DNA of 34,052 bases. Origin: an uncultured Lachnospiraceae bacterium (GTDB lineage Bacteria > Bacillota > Clostridia > Lachnospirales > Lachnospiraceae). The position numbers were made by a program, and so were the translations under genes. The notes under the pieces were generated by a model that saw only the letters and a program-made list of their open reading frames with translations, was not told where the DNA came from and searched no databases. The stretch spans positions 1-34,052 of the forward strand of contig CATJBQ010000139.1 in NCBI GenBank assembly GCA_949738465.1, read 5' to 3'. This document shows positions 1 to 8,964 of the stretch, one piece after another. Each line of letters begins with the position of its first letter. The first letter of the stretch is position 1.

Positions 1-80
1 AATGTTGCCAAATCGTTGCCAGCGTCTAAACAAATTTGTTTGGAAACCGCATAAATACTAGCTTTCTAAAGTCCATTTCA
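1..80. other. Non-coding end of window with short repeats
   Basis: No gene is visible here. The stretch carries the heptamer GTTGCCA twice (4-10 and 15-21, 11 bases apart, about one helical turn) and a perfect 14-base palindrome AAACAAATTTGTTT at 28-41. It follows the stop of the GMP synthase gene, so it may hold control sites for a gene beyond the window edge. No classical terminator with a T-run is seen. Confidence 0.3.
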
Positions 81-1373
81 TCACTCGAACTCAATCGTAG
101 CCGGCGGCTTAGGACTCATATCATAGCACACCCGGTTCACATTGGGAACCTCGCCCAGAATCCGATTGGTAATCCGTTCCAGCACGTCCCAGTCCACTTT
201 CTCCACCGTAGCGGTCATGGCGTCCACCGTATTGATGGCCCGGATAATCACCATATGTTCGAACACACGTTCATGATGTTTCATCCCCACCGACTTAAAG
301 TCCGGTACCACAGTAAAATACTGCCATACCTTCTTATCCAGCCCGGCCCTGGCAAATTCCTCCCGCAGGATGGCATCCGACTCCCTTACCGCCTCCAGAC
401 GATCCCTGGTGATAGCGCCTAAGCATCGCACGCCCAGCCCCGGACCCGGGAAGGGCTGACGGTAAACCATTTCATAAGGAAGCCCCAGCTCCAGACCGCA
501 GGCGCGCACCTCGTCCTTAAACAACTGCTTTAACGGCTCCACCAGCTCGAACTTCAAATCCTCGGGCAGACCGCCCACATTGTGATGGGACTTCACCATT
601 TTGGCCGTCTTGGTGCCGCTCTCGATGATATCGGGATAAATGGTTCCCTGGCCCAGGAATTCGATACCCTCCAGCTTCCTGGCCTCCTCCTCGAACACGC
701 GGATAAACTCGCCGCCGATGATCTTACGCTTCTGTTCCGGATCCGCCACGTCCTTAAGCTTGCCCAGAAAACGCTCCACCGCGTCCACATAGATCAGGTT
801 GGCGTGCAGCTCATTCTGGAATACCTCCACCACGCTCTCCGACTCATTCTTACGCATCAAACCATGGTTCACATGGACGCACACCAGTTGCTGGCCGATG
901 GCCTTAATCAGCAGCGCCGCCACCACGGAGGAATCCACGCCGCCCGAAAGCGCCAGCAGCACCTTCTTATCGCCCACCTGCCTGCGCACAAGCTCCACCT
1001 GGTCCGCAATAAAATTCTTCATATTCCAGTTTGTCTGGGCTTTGCAATCCTCAAACAGGAATTTTTTCAGCTCCTCTTTGCCGGGAAGAACGGAAAATTT
1101 TGTCTCGCATTTTGACTGCGGATAGTCCACGGAAATCATGGGATATCCCAGATCATACAAATCGGGGCGGACCTCCACCGTCTGTCCATCCACAACGCGG
1201 TTTTCACCACCATTTAAAATGACGCCCTTCACATTTTCCAGCGCCTTCAGCGCATCCAGGGCGATATCGTGCGGATGGATCTCACTGTAAACTCCCAGCT
1301 CGCGGATCTTTCGGGCCAGTACCGTATTATTGGTGCCGCCCAGATCCAGAATAACAATCAAATCCTGTTTCAT
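81..1373 (-). CDS. guaA: GMP synthase with vestigial glutaminase domain
   Basis: GMP synthase converts XMP to GMP using ATP and ammonia, in the cytoplasm, as the last step of guanine nucleotide synthesis. Visible are the ATP-pyrophosphatase PP-loop SGGVDSS (residues 143-149) and the conserved dimerisation domain to the C-terminus (FPGPGLGVRCLG, ending MSPKPPATIEFE). The protein has 430 residues, against about 515-525 for the usual glutamine-hydrolysing enzyme. The shortfall lies in the N-terminal amidotransferase domain. Its first strand survives (ILDLGGTNN), but the nucleophile motif GxCxG is replaced by PMISVDYPQS near residues 78-87, and the usual catalytic His/Glu segment is missing. The ATG at 1373 is preferred because AAAGGAG lies 9 bases upstream; an in-frame TTG at 1379 is less likely. 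It is probably ammonia-dependent or served by a separate glutaminase, which is inference. Confidence 0.9.
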   Translation of the reverse strand: MKQDLIVILDLGGTNNTVLARKIRELGVYSEIHPHDIALDALKALENVKGVILNGGENRVVDGQTVEVRPDLYDLGYPMISVDYPQSKCETKFSVLPGKEELKKFLFEDCKAQTNWNMKNFIADQVELVRRQVGDKKVLLALSGGVDSSVVAALLIKAIGQQLVCVHVNHGLMRKNESESVVEVFQNELHANLIYVDAVERFLGKLKDVADPEQKRKIIGGEFIRVFEEEARKLEGIEFLGQGTIYPDIIESGTKTAKMVKSHHNVGGLPEDLKFELVEPLKQLFKDEVRACGLELGLPYEMVYRQPFPGPGLGVRCLGAITRDRLEAVRESDAILREEFARAGLDKKVWQYFTVVPDFKSVGMKHHERVFEHMVIIRAINTVDAMTATVEKVDWDVLERITNRILGEVPNVNRVCYDMSPKPPATIEFE

Positions 1374-1415
1374 AACCAATCTCCTTTGTAAATGCAGTCA
1401 ACTCTTACGTTTTCC

Positions 1416-1424
1416 ATTCTACCA
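1416..1424 (-). promoter_or_regulatory. Possible extended -10 promoter for guaA
   Basis: On the minus strand the short gap upstream of the GMP synthase gene contains TGGTAGAAT, an extended -10 (TGn plus TAGAAT). No good -35 box lies 17 bases further upstream. It sits about 45 bases before the start codon. This is weak sequence-only evidence. Confidence 0.3.
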
Positions 1425-1464
1425 TGATTTTTCATCAAATACCATCTTTTTTTGGAACCGTCCC

Positions 1465-3570
1465 CTAAGGCGTTCTGCCAAACCATCCTTCCAGGACCTG
1501 CCGGTCCTTCTCCACCACATAGCCGCTGCCGCCCCGCTCCTTCACATCCTCCACCATGCTGACCAGTAAAATCGGGCGGGCAGCCGTTTTTTCCGCCGTC
1601 AGCACGACGAACCATCCCAGCTCCGTCCCGGAGGTGTCCTCCTTGGAGCCCTTGATTTCAGCCGTTCCCGTTTTCCCGGCCAGAAGAACGTCCTCCCGGT
1701 GCGCCCCGTAGCCGGTTCCATTGGGGTCGTTGACAACCTTTTTGATTCCCTCCAATACCTGCCGGGCGGTGTCCTGGGAAAATGCGCCGGGAATCCAGTA
1801 CGACGGCTGGGCCTGGGGATCATAGACCAGACCCGGCTTTACCATATTTCCTTCGTTGCAGAAAGCTGTGTAAATACAGGCCAGATGCAGCGGATTCACC
1901 AGAATCTGTCCCTGCCCGTATCCGCTGTCCGCCAGTTGGATCTCCGTTTCGATGGCTTCGGTATTGGAATACTGGGATTCTGTCATCACAATTTCAAAAG
2001 GCAGCTCCTCCAGAAATCCCAGCCCCAACAGGGAATCCTGAAGCTCTCCGGCGCCGATTTTTAAAGCGGCCTTGGCAAAATAAATATTGTCCGAATAAAT
2101 CAGCGCATTTTCCAAAACCGCCGGCGCATATTCATGAAGAGTCGTCACATGATAGGAGCCCCAGGAAGCGTCCTTCTGCCAGCTAAGCCCCTCGTTTCCA
2201 TAGTCCTCATCGGGATTGACTGCTCCCGATTCCAGACCGATTGCCGCAATAACCGGCTTAAAAGAGGAGCCCGGGCACCAGGTCTGCCGGAAACGATTGT
2301 ACATAGGCTTCCCCGCATCCTCATTCAGCGCCTGCCATTTTTCGTCGGAAAGCCCCAGAATAAACGCATTGTTGTCGTAGGAGGGGGTGCTGACCAGCGC
2401 CAGAACCTCCCCTGTATAGGGATTTAACGCTGTAAAACAGCCCTTATCCTCCCGGAACTGTTCATAGAGATCTCTCTGCAGTCCGGCGTCTATGGTCAGC
2501 TTTATTGTCTTTCCATCCTGCACCGGCCGGCGGGCAATCTCCATTTTTTCCGTGCCCTGGGAATCTACAATGTAGATGCGGCAGCCATCCTGGCCCTTCA
2601 GCTCCCCTTCAAACAAGCCTTCCGCCCCGCTTCTGCCAATTACGCTGCCCGCCGTATAGCCCTCTCCCTCATGCTCCTCCAAATCCTCTGCCGTGACGCT
2701 CTGCACGTAACCTACGAGGTGGGCTGCCGCCTCGCCCAGGGGATACGAGCGTACCTCCGTATCGGAAATCATAACGCCCGGAATCTCCAGAAGCTGTCTC
2801 TGCCGTTCCTGCTCCTGCTGGATTTCCGGATCCGGCTGGGGCGTCATCAGCTCGATCTCCTCCACCTTCCGGAGGGTCTTTACCGGGACAAAGGAATCCT
2901 CCTTGACCCATTGTGCCGCCAGCTTTTTCTCAATGACTTCCCGGTCCGTCTCCAGTAATTCCGCCATCCGATCCAGCGCCTGGTCCCGGTCCTCCAATTT
3001 TCCCGGCACGATTCCCACTGAGGAGGCTGTCCCCGCTCCCGCCAGCAGCTCGCCGTTCCGGTCCAGAAGCTCCCCCCGCTTTGCCTGGGTGGTGGAAACC
3101 CTCACCTTATCGTTAACGCCCAGCCCCGGATAAATCAGGGAATCGTCCCATACCAGCCGCCAGCCATCTTCGCCTTCCCGGAAAAGGGCCTCGTTTTCAA
3201 AGCTCACCGTACCGGCCGCCGTATCGAAGGTAGTCTGATAGCGTACCCGGCCGGGTTCCCCGCTGCCGGAAAGAATCGTGATTTCCATATTTTGAAGCTC
3301 TATGCCCTCATAAATGGCAGAATTACGCTTGATAAAATCCTCCTGGGAAATCTGTTCCGACGCCTCCACATCGATCATCTGATACATCATGGCGTATTCC
3401 TGCTTTGGGATCTTCTCCATATAAGCGGTCAGCAGTTCTTCCGCCCCGGGCACGCCGCTCTCCTGCTCCGATGCCGGATCTCCTGTCAAAATCAGCACAC
3501 AGGCTATAGCGGCCCCAAGAATCACCAGGATGCTTAATATCCCCACAAGGATTCCCGTTCTTTTTCTCAT
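1465..3570 (-). CDS. Class B penicillin-binding protein, MecA_N type
   Basis: This is a transpeptidase that cross-links peptidoglycan outside the membrane. The 701-residue protein has an N-terminal membrane anchor (about residues 7-29), a region resembling the NTF2-like MecA_N domain (about 40-150), a PBP dimerisation domain (about 160-340) and a transpeptidase domain. The three active-site motifs are present: SSFK at 435-438, SDN at 493-495 and KTG at 633-635. This layout matches Bacillus PbpC (PBP3) and staphylococcal PBP2a, a group that includes low-affinity enzymes. Beta-lactam resistance cannot be read from sequence alone. The ATG at 3570 is supported by AAAGGAGG six bases upstream. A near-consensus promoter lies at 3619-3647. 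The 91 bases between this gene and the GMP synthase gene hold no obvious terminator. Confidence 0.93.
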   Translation of the reverse strand: MRKRTGILVGILSILVILGAAIACVLILTGDPASEQESGVPGAEELLTAYMEKIPKQEYAMMYQMIDVEASEQISQEDFIKRNSAIYEGIELQNMEITILSGSGEPGRVRYQTTFDTAAGTVSFENEALFREGEDGWRLVWDDSLIYPGLGVNDKVRVSTTQAKRGELLDRNGELLAGAGTASSVGIVPGKLEDRDQALDRMAELLETDREVIEKKLAAQWVKEDSFVPVKTLRKVEEIELMTPQPDPEIQQEQERQRQLLEIPGVMISDTEVRSYPLGEAAAHLVGYVQSVTAEDLEEHEGEGYTAGSVIGRSGAEGLFEGELKGQDGCRIYIVDSQGTEKMEIARRPVQDGKTIKLTIDAGLQRDLYEQFREDKGCFTALNPYTGEVLALVSTPSYDNNAFILGLSDEKWQALNEDAGKPMYNRFRQTWCPGSSFKPVIAAIGLESGAVNPDEDYGNEGLSWQKDASWGSYHVTTLHEYAPAVLENALIYSDNIYFAKAALKIGAGELQDSLLGLGFLEELPFEIVMTESQYSNTEAIETEIQLADSGYGQGQILVNPLHLACIYTAFCNEGNMVKPGLVYDPQAQPSYWIPGAFSQDTARQVLEGIKKVVNDPNGTGYGAHREDVLLAGKTGTAEIKGSKEDTSGTELGWFVVLTAEKTAARPILLVSMVEDVKERGGSGYVVEKDRQVLEGWFGRTP

Positions 3571-3618
3571 GATCCGCCTCCTTTCCCCTCACGACTCCTT
3601 CTCCTTAAGCTGGTTTTT

Positions 3619-3647
3619 ATTATAGTATTTATACATATGATTATCAA
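3619..3647 (-). promoter_or_regulatory. Sigma-A-type promoter for the PBP gene
   Basis: On the minus strand, TTGATA (3642-3647) and TATAAT (3619-3624) are separated by exactly 17 bases. The -10 is perfect and the -35 matches 5 of 6. The site is about 50 bases upstream of the PBP start codon, just ahead of its strong ribosome-binding site. Confidence 0.75.
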
Positions 3648-3700
3648 GACTTTGAACGAAACTGACCGCATTTATTACAAAAATATTACAATTTTTTTAC

Positions 3701-3754
3701 AAAACGCCTGCATAGGGCTCCTTTCTACAAAGGCGACTCCATGCAGGCGTTTTT
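3701..3754 (-). terminator. Long hairpin terminator after the isomerase gene
   Basis: A perfect 13-base inverted repeat (AAAACGCCTGCAT at 3701-3713, complement at 3741-3753) encloses a 27-base loop with its own small CCTT/AAGG stem. It lies 23 bases past the stop of the sugar isomerase gene. Because the stem ends in A/T runs on both sides, it could act in either direction. It separates the isomerase from the PBP promoter. Confidence 0.75.
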
Positions 3755-3776
3755 ATGTTCTATGATCTGTCCTTAT

Positions 3777-5267
3777 CTATGCAAAAGGATTCTCCGTCGG
3801 ATAGCGCACCCCGGCCGGCTGGTTGTAGCCGATCTCCTCCACGGGAACACCGATGTACTTAAATACTTCGTACAATGCCTTTCCGAAATGGCCGAAGGCC
3901 ACTGCACCGTGGTGCGGGAAGTTCTTCTCGATCAGCACATGGCGGTAGAAGCGTCCCATCTCGGGTATGGCAAATACGCCGATGGAGCCAAAGGACCGGG
4001 TTGCCACGGGAAGCACCTCGCCCTGGGCAATGTAGGCCCGAAGCTGATTGTCCGCCGTACTCTGGATACGGAAGAAGGTGATGTCACCCGGCAGGATATC
4101 GCCCTCTAAGGTGCCGTTGGTCACCTCCACCGGCAACGTCCTTGCCATGATCTTCTGGTACTTCATCTCGCAGAAGGACAGCTTGCCCGCCGCCGTATTG
4201 CCGCAGTGGAAGCCCATAAAGGTATCCTTCTGGGTATAGGAATATTTCCCGGCAATCTCCTCCTGGTACATATCCTTCGGCACGGAATTGTTGATGTCCA
4301 GCAGGGTTACCGTGTCTTCGCTGACCACGGTTCCGATAAATTCACTTAAGGCCCCGTAAATATCCACCTCACAGGATACCGGTATTCCCTGGGCCGCCAG
4401 ACGCCCGTTCACGTAGCAGGGCACAAAGCCGAACTGGGTCTGGAAGGCCGGCCAGCATTTTCCGGCGATGGCTACGTATTTGCGGTAGCCCCGATGCTCC
4501 TCTACCCAGTCCTTTAGGGTCAGCTCGTACTGGGCCAGTTTTTTCAGCACCTCCGGCTTCTTATTGCCCGCGCCAAGCTCCTGGGCCATCTCCGCCTCCA
4601 GGGCCGGGATCCGCGCGTCCCCGTCGTGCCTGTGGAACGCCTCAAACAGATCCAGCTCAGAATTTTCCTCAATCTCAACCCCAAGATTGTAAAGCTGCTT
4701 GATGGGCGCGTTACAGGCCAGGAAATTCAAGGGGCGGGGACCGAAGCTGATAATCTTAAGATCATTTAAGGCCACAACGGCCCGGGCAATGGGTTCAAAT
4801 TCATGGATCATATCCGCACATTCTTCCGCGTCCCCCACCGGATATTCGGGAATGTAGGCACGGATATTCCTCAGGCGCAGGTTGTAGCTGGCGTTGAGCA
4901 TGCCGCAATACGCGTCACCCCGTCCGTCCAGCAGACTGTTGCCGCTCTCCTCCGCGGCCGCTACAAACATCTTCGGTCCCTCAAAATGCTTTGCCAGCAG
5001 CGTTTCGGAGATCTCCGGCCCGAAATTGCCCAGATACACGCACAGGGCGTTGCAGCCCGCCTTCTTCACGTCCTCCAAGGCCTGTACCATATGGATCTCG
5101 CTCTCCACGATACAGACAGGACATTCGTAGATGTGCTCGCTGCCATATTTTTTCTCATAAGCCTCCACCAGAGCTTTTCTCCGGTTCACGGACAGGCTCT
5201 CGGGAAAGCAGTCGCGGCTCACTGCTACGATACCAATTTTTATGCTGGGGATGTTGGTGCTGTTCAT
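3777..5267 (-). CDS. L-fucose/L-arabinose isomerase family protein
   Basis: This is a predicted cytoplasmic, metal-dependent aldose-ketose isomerase of the FucI/AraA superfamily, 496 residues long. Metal-site residues expected in this family are visible: Glu in CEVDIYG (E300), Asp in LLDINNS (D324) and His in MGFHCGN (H354). The exact sugar is unknown. No fucose or arabinose kinase, aldolase or transporter lies beside it, so it appears to be a single-gene unit. The start at 5267 has GGAGG eight bases upstream and a well-formed promoter at 5295-5323. A strong terminator follows. It could act on fucose, arabinose or a related sugar; the family call is firm and the substrate is not. Confidence 0.88.
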   Translation of the reverse strand: MNSTNIPSIKIGIVAVSRDCFPESLSVNRRKALVEAYEKKYGSEHIYECPVCIVESEIHMVQALEDVKKAGCNALCVYLGNFGPEISETLLAKHFEGPKMFVAAAEESGNSLLDGRGDAYCGMLNASYNLRLRNIRAYIPEYPVGDAEECADMIHEFEPIARAVVALNDLKIISFGPRPLNFLACNAPIKQLYNLGVEIEENSELDLFEAFHRHDGDARIPALEAEMAQELGAGNKKPEVLKKLAQYELTLKDWVEEHRGYRKYVAIAGKCWPAFQTQFGFVPCYVNGRLAAQGIPVSCEVDIYGALSEFIGTVVSEDTVTLLDINNSVPKDMYQEEIAGKYSYTQKDTFMGFHCGNTAAGKLSFCEMKYQKIMARTLPVEVTNGTLEGDILPGDITFFRIQSTADNQLRAYIAQGEVLPVATRSFGSIGVFAIPEMGRFYRHVLIEKNFPHHGAVAFGHFGKALYEVFKYIGVPVEEIGYNQPAGVRYPTENPFA

Positions 5268-5294
5268 TTAGTTTACCTCCTAAACTTTTTATTT

Positions 5295-5323
5295 ATTATC
5301 CGTCCTTTTGGAGGAAATGTCAA
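5295..5323 (-). promoter_or_regulatory. Sigma-A-type promoter for the isomerase gene
   Basis: On the minus strand, a perfect TTGACA (5318-5323) is followed after 17 bases by GATAAT (5295-5300), which matches 5 of 6 positions of TATAAT. It lies about 28 bases upstream of the isomerase start codon, between that gene and the end of the decayed ATPase gene. Confidence 0.75.
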
Positions 5324-5352
5324 GTACCTTTCTGCGGAAGATGATGCTCAGT

Positions 5353-6544
5353 TCACCTGGCCGGATGCCTGGGACCGGTACCGGCCATCCATCCGGTCCT
5401 TCCGTCCAATACCTCGACCTGGCAGCTATGTTTCTTCGTTTTCCTGTCATATGCAATGCCCACAGCCAGAAGCCTCCCTGTGTATCTGGGCGCCTCTCCC
5501 AGCTTTGGGGCAAACCGAAGGGCATATTTCCTGTCCTTAATCTGCCGGATCGCCTCTTCCGGCGTGTGATCTGCTTTCAATTCCAGAATGATGCAGTCCG
5601 CCGTCAGATCCCGTACCGGATAGAAAATGAAGTCAACAAAGCCCTCTCCAGCTTTCTCCTCACGTTCCACCCGGTAGGAATCTCTGGCTGAAAGGTAGAC
5701 CAGATTTACCAAAGCCGTCAGGTCAGCCTCATTGTTGTATCGCAACAGGGGAATCTCTGTGTTGTGGGCCAGTTCCAGAATGGCAAGCATCGTCTCCGTA
5801 TCCCCCTTGAGAGTTGCCTCCAGCATCCGTTCCGATTCCCTGGCCAACTGGTACACATATCCCAGGGAAGACTCCTTCTGCAGCATATCATTGAATTTAT
5901 CCATCAATTCCTTATTGGGGATTGACACTATCCCGCCTCATAATCCAGAAAACCATACACTACCATGGCGGAAAAAATCTCATCCTTTGTGGCCAGGTTC
6001 ATGGAAGTAGAGGCATATTCCCGAACCCGGGCCGGAACCCTCATACCGGATACTATCCGGGCCAGATCCTCACGCACTGCCGTTGCATTATGCTCCACAT
6101 AATAAAAAATCTCATCATAGGGACCGGAGCTGGTCCAGTAATTTCCAAGATTATTATTGGTCAATGCTGCCGGTATGTCCTGCAGTCCCTGGGCATCTCA
6201 TTAAAGGGAATGGAAATAACATTGTGACGATTCAAATGCGCTTCAAACTGTTCATTGGCGCTGATCCCTAACTCTGCAAACATGCCCCGGCTGTCACAGC
6301 CTTTTCCAAAATAAACGGCGATCATATTTGCCATAATGGTCTTGCCAAAACGACGGGGCCTGGTAATGCAGATATATTTGTTGCTCCCCGCCGGCTCTCC
6401 CTTATTCTGTAAAAGATCCTTTTGATCCCCAGGCACGATCGGGATCAATTCATTTAGTAAAAATGTTTTATCAACAAAGCATCTGGCTTTCACGGCCTCC
6501 TGATAATTCTGGAACGGTTTTCTGCTATTCAGATAGATCCCCAT
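5353..6544 (-). pseudogene. Decayed AAA-ATPase_like / PDDEXK_9 protein
   Basis: Three reading-frame fragments read in order as one broken gene. The first (6544 to 6161) has the family N-terminus with a P-loop-like RPRRFGKT. At about 6164 the text jumps from NEMPRDCRTYRQ to LTNNNLGNYWTSSG. These are normally far apart in the family, so roughly 170-180 residues are missing and the frame shifts. The second fragment (6164 to 5928) ends DYEAG-stop. A one-base loss near 5929 puts the rest (SIPNKELMD onward, to 5353) in another frame. The C-terminal part keeps nuclease-like residues (VDFIFYP, then ILELKADHT). The start at 6544 has AGAGGAG upstream. Intact members are common in gut Firmicutes and their role is poorly known. 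This copy is very probably inactive. Confidence 0.85.
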
Positions 6545-6602
6545 AAGCTCCTCTCTTTCCTGAACCTTGACGATACTCCATCACCCTGCTGGTATTTCTC
6601 AT

Positions 6603-6631
6603 ATCATACCATAAATACAAAGTCTCCGCAA
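6603..6631 (-). promoter_or_regulatory. Promoter of the decayed ATPase gene
   Basis: On the minus strand, TTGCGG (6626-6631) and TATGAT (6603-6608) are 17 bases apart. A TGG just before the -10 gives an extended element. It lies about 60 bases upstream of the pseudogene start and just beyond the end of the transporter operon. No T-run terminator is visible between the two. Confidence 0.45.
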
Positions 6632-6642
6632 GACAGCCTTGA

Positions 6643-7509
6643 TCAACGGCTGCCGGAATAAGGCCCCAGCGTTCCGTAAAAAAGCAAAATCAAAAACACC
6701 AGCAGACACAGAACCGACAGGCCGTGGTTCCAGTGATAACTGCGATACATCCGGCACTGGAGCATCTGCGGAATATATTTTTTCGTATTGGCCAGCACCC
6801 GCCATTCCTGGCGTTTTTCCTCCAGATTCCCCTTCCAGCCTTCAAAATCCGCCCATTTTCCGGGGACAAGCTCCTTTACCCAGGAAAAGCTTTCATAAAA
6901 ATCCATCCGCAGGGGCGTTCCAGAATATCCGTACTGCCCCAGAAGCTCTGCCATGGCCTGCCGTTCCCTTCCCCCCAGCCAGACCGTGATCCGGTCCAGA
7001 AAAGCCCCCTCCAGGGAATTCGCCGGAATCACCACGAGGCCCTCCTCCAGGGGCAGCACCCCCCGCACCCTGAAGCTGCCAGAGTCCCCGCCAATCTGCT
7101 CTCCCAGCACCTCATGGCTTCCAAAAAGCGCCTCCGCCGCCCGCCGGTCCAGCAGGCAGCCCTGCCGGTCCGTATCATACAAAATTCCGTCACAGGGAAA
7201 CAGAAGCTGGGTGGAGCCCGTAAACAGGATTACCGTAAGTACTGCACTGTGCCCGGCCGCCCCGGTAAAGCTCTGGCCGGGCTGCTCTCCCCAGAGAGTG
7301 AACTCCAGTTCGTCCTGTTCGTCATTGTCCTTTCGGATATTCTGTGATCCTTCCGGCAGCAGCACATTTTCCAACGGTTCCTGCAGCAGCAGCGTCATCT
7401 GATCCTGGCAGCCTGCTGCCTGGCCCTTGATCTCCTGGGCCCTCCACTGGAAGACCCCCGCAAGGACCAGACAGAGCACCGCCGCCGCTGCCAGGATCCA
7501 CCGTCTCAT
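6643..7509 (-). CDS. Stand-alone MacB/FtsX-type ectodomain protein
   Basis: A 288-residue membrane protein with a transmembrane helix at about 5-22, a large outside domain, and a second helix at about 262-283. The outside domain resembles the MacB periplasmic core of FtsX-type ABC permeases, notably LLDRRAAEALFG followed by FRVRGVLPLEEGLVVIPA. The four-helix FtsX permease module is absent. With only two helices it is more likely an accessory subunit than a transporter by itself. Its ATG overlaps the stop of the HlyD-like gene (ATGA), so the two are probably translated together. It is the last gene of the five-gene operon. The family call rests on motif resemblance and is moderate; a truncated permease is the main alternative. 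Confidence 0.6.
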   Translation of the reverse strand: MRRWILAAAAVLCLVLAGVFQWRAQEIKGQAAGCQDQMTLLLQEPLENVLLPEGSQNIRKDNDEQDELEFTLWGEQPGQSFTGAAGHSAVLTVILFTGSTQLLFPCDGILYDTDRQGCLLDRRAAEALFGSHEVLGEQIGGDSGSFRVRGVLPLEEGLVVIPANSLEGAFLDRITVWLGGRERQAMAELLGQYGYSGTPLRMDFYESFSWVKELVPGKWADFEGWKGNLEEKRQEWRVLANTKKYIPQMLQCRMYRSYHWNHGLSVLCLLVFLILLFYGTLGPYSGSR

Positions 7510-8948
7510 TCCTGCTGCAGGCGGATGGTATCGCCTGCCTTCAGATAACTGTCGCTGGAGACTATCACCGGCGTATCCGCCCCGATCATCCCCTGTGCAA
7601 CCGCCCCATACCTGTCATTTTGCTCCACAATTTCCACCTCCACCTTTCTGGCTGTAAGCTGCGTACCCAGCACCGTTTCCTCTTCCTCCGCCACATAGAC
7701 GTATTTCTTTCCGTTTTCCGTGTGGATCGCGCTTAAAGGTATGGTTGTGTCATACTCCCCGGAGCGCTTCACCACCTCCATCTGGGCGTATTCCCCCATG
7801 GAAATCTCCCCCTGGGGCACCAGTACCGTCACCTGGACCGTATCCTCGTCCGTTTCCTCCAGAGAAAATACGGTAAGCCCCGGAATCTCCTTTCCGGCGG
7901 CTTTGAGGGTAACTTCATCCCCCACCTCCACATAGGCGGCGTCCTCCTTCCCGATCTTCGCCACATACCGCAGGCCGCTGGTTAGATCCGCCATGGTAAA
8001 GGCCGCCGTATCCGTGGTTTTTTGTCCCACCGCCAGATAAATCTGGGTGATTACGCCGTCCACCGGGGAGAGCACCTGGCCCCCTGCCTCCTTTACCTGC
8101 ATCAATTCCGCAAGCTCCCGCTCCTTCTGCGTGATAGAAAGCTCCGTGATCCGGGCGGAATAGTCCGTGGCGGCCTGCTGGCGGGCGTCCTCCAGGGAAC
8201 GGGCGGCGCTGCGGCAGGCGTCCGACTGGCTTTGCCGGGCTGCCTCCAGCGCAGCCTGTGCCTGGCCAAGATCTTCCTTAAGGCGATCCAGTTGCGCCTG
8301 CTTCTCTCCAGGATCTGCACCGCTTCCGCCAGCAGACGGCTCACCTTCCGGCCCGGCGCTGCCCCCTCCGGCGGGCGGCTCTCCCTCGCCTCCTACTTCC
8401 GGCACGGCTCCTCCCGCCTCCAGCTCCTGCCGGTACCGCGCCAGAGCGTCCTCCGCCGCCTGACAGCGGCTCCTGGCCGCTTCCACAGCCTCCTCCTGCT
8501 CCCGGCAGATCCGCTCATAATCCTCCGTGGCACGGGAAAGGGCTTTCTTCCGCTCCTGGGCGGCCTGATTCTCATTTTCCTGGGCAGAGGCCAGTTGAAG
8601 TCTTAACAGCGCAAGCTCCTCCTCCTGCCCCCTAATCTGCTCCTCAATGCTGTCCATGGATAGCTGGGCCAGCAGCGTCCCCGCCGCCACGCTCTCCCCC
8701 TGGCTGACATACACCGTCTCCACCAGGAGATTTTCCTGGGCCAGGACCGCCAGCTCCCGGTTCTTCTCCGTCACGCCGGAGGCGCTGACGATATGCTCGA
8801 TCCTTCGCGCCATGGGCACATCCATAATCACCCGGGTAGTGGTAAACGCAGACGCCGCCCGGGCGATCAGCGTAAACAGCAGCATAAAGGCCAGCAGCAG
8901 CGCCAGGCCATAAAGCAGGCGCCGTTTCCTCTTTTTTCCTATTTCCAT
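7506..8948 (-). CDS. HlyD/MacA-type membrane fusion protein
   Basis: This is a periplasmic-adaptor-like protein of the RND/ABC efflux adaptor family, about 480 residues, with one N-terminal membrane helix (about 12-31). A biotinyl-lipoyl half (VETVYVSQGESVAAGTLLAQL) is followed by a long Gln/Glu/Ala-rich coiled coil. A Gly/Pro-rich insert (about 185-225) breaks the coiled coil. The second lipoyl half (GQVLSPVDGVITQIYL) and beta-barrel domains follow. In Gram-positives such proteins partner MacB-type exporters, as YknX does with YknYZ. Here the neighbours are importer-type permeases instead. The start at 8948 is chosen because GGAGG is 9 bases upstream, while the in-frame ATG at 8957 directly abuts GGAGG. 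It lies 16 bases downstream of the second permease gene. Confidence 0.85.
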   Translation of the reverse strand: MEIGKKRKRRLLYGLALLLAFMLLFTLIARAASAFTTTRVIMDVPMARRIEHIVSASGVTEKNRELAVLAQENLLVETVYVSQGESVAAGTLLAQLSMDSIEEQIRGQEEELALLRLQLASAQENENQAAQERKKALSRATEDYERICREQEEAVEAARSRCQAAEDALARYRQELEAGGAVPEVGGEGEPPAGGGSAGPEGEPSAGGSGADPGEKQAQLDRLKEDLGQAQAALEAARQSQSDACRSAARSLEDARQQAATDYSARITELSITQKERELAELMQVKEAGGQVLSPVDGVITQIYLAVGQKTTDTAAFTMADLTSGLRYVAKIGKEDAAYVEVGDEVTLKAAGKEIPGLTVFSLEETDEDTVQVTVLVPQGEISMGEYAQMEVVKRSGEYDTTIPLSAIHTENGKKYVYVAEEEETVLGTQLTARKVEVEIVEQNDRYGAVAQGMIGADTPVIVSSDSYLKAGDTIRLQQE

Positions 8949-8964
8949 TTCATTCATCCTCCAA

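Noticed and set aside
582-1125. Plus-strand open frames of 108-177 codons inside the GMP synthase gene
   Set aside because: They are antisense to a strongly conserved gene, have no ribosome-binding site and show no protein-like pattern.
1441-1490. Terminator after the PBP gene
   Set aside because: Only a bulged GAACGCC stem can be drawn, and it is followed by A rather than T on the coding strand.
4803-5540. Plus-strand 245-codon frame across the isomerase start
   Set aside because: It is antisense to the isomerase and its promoter, with unlikely composition and no family features.
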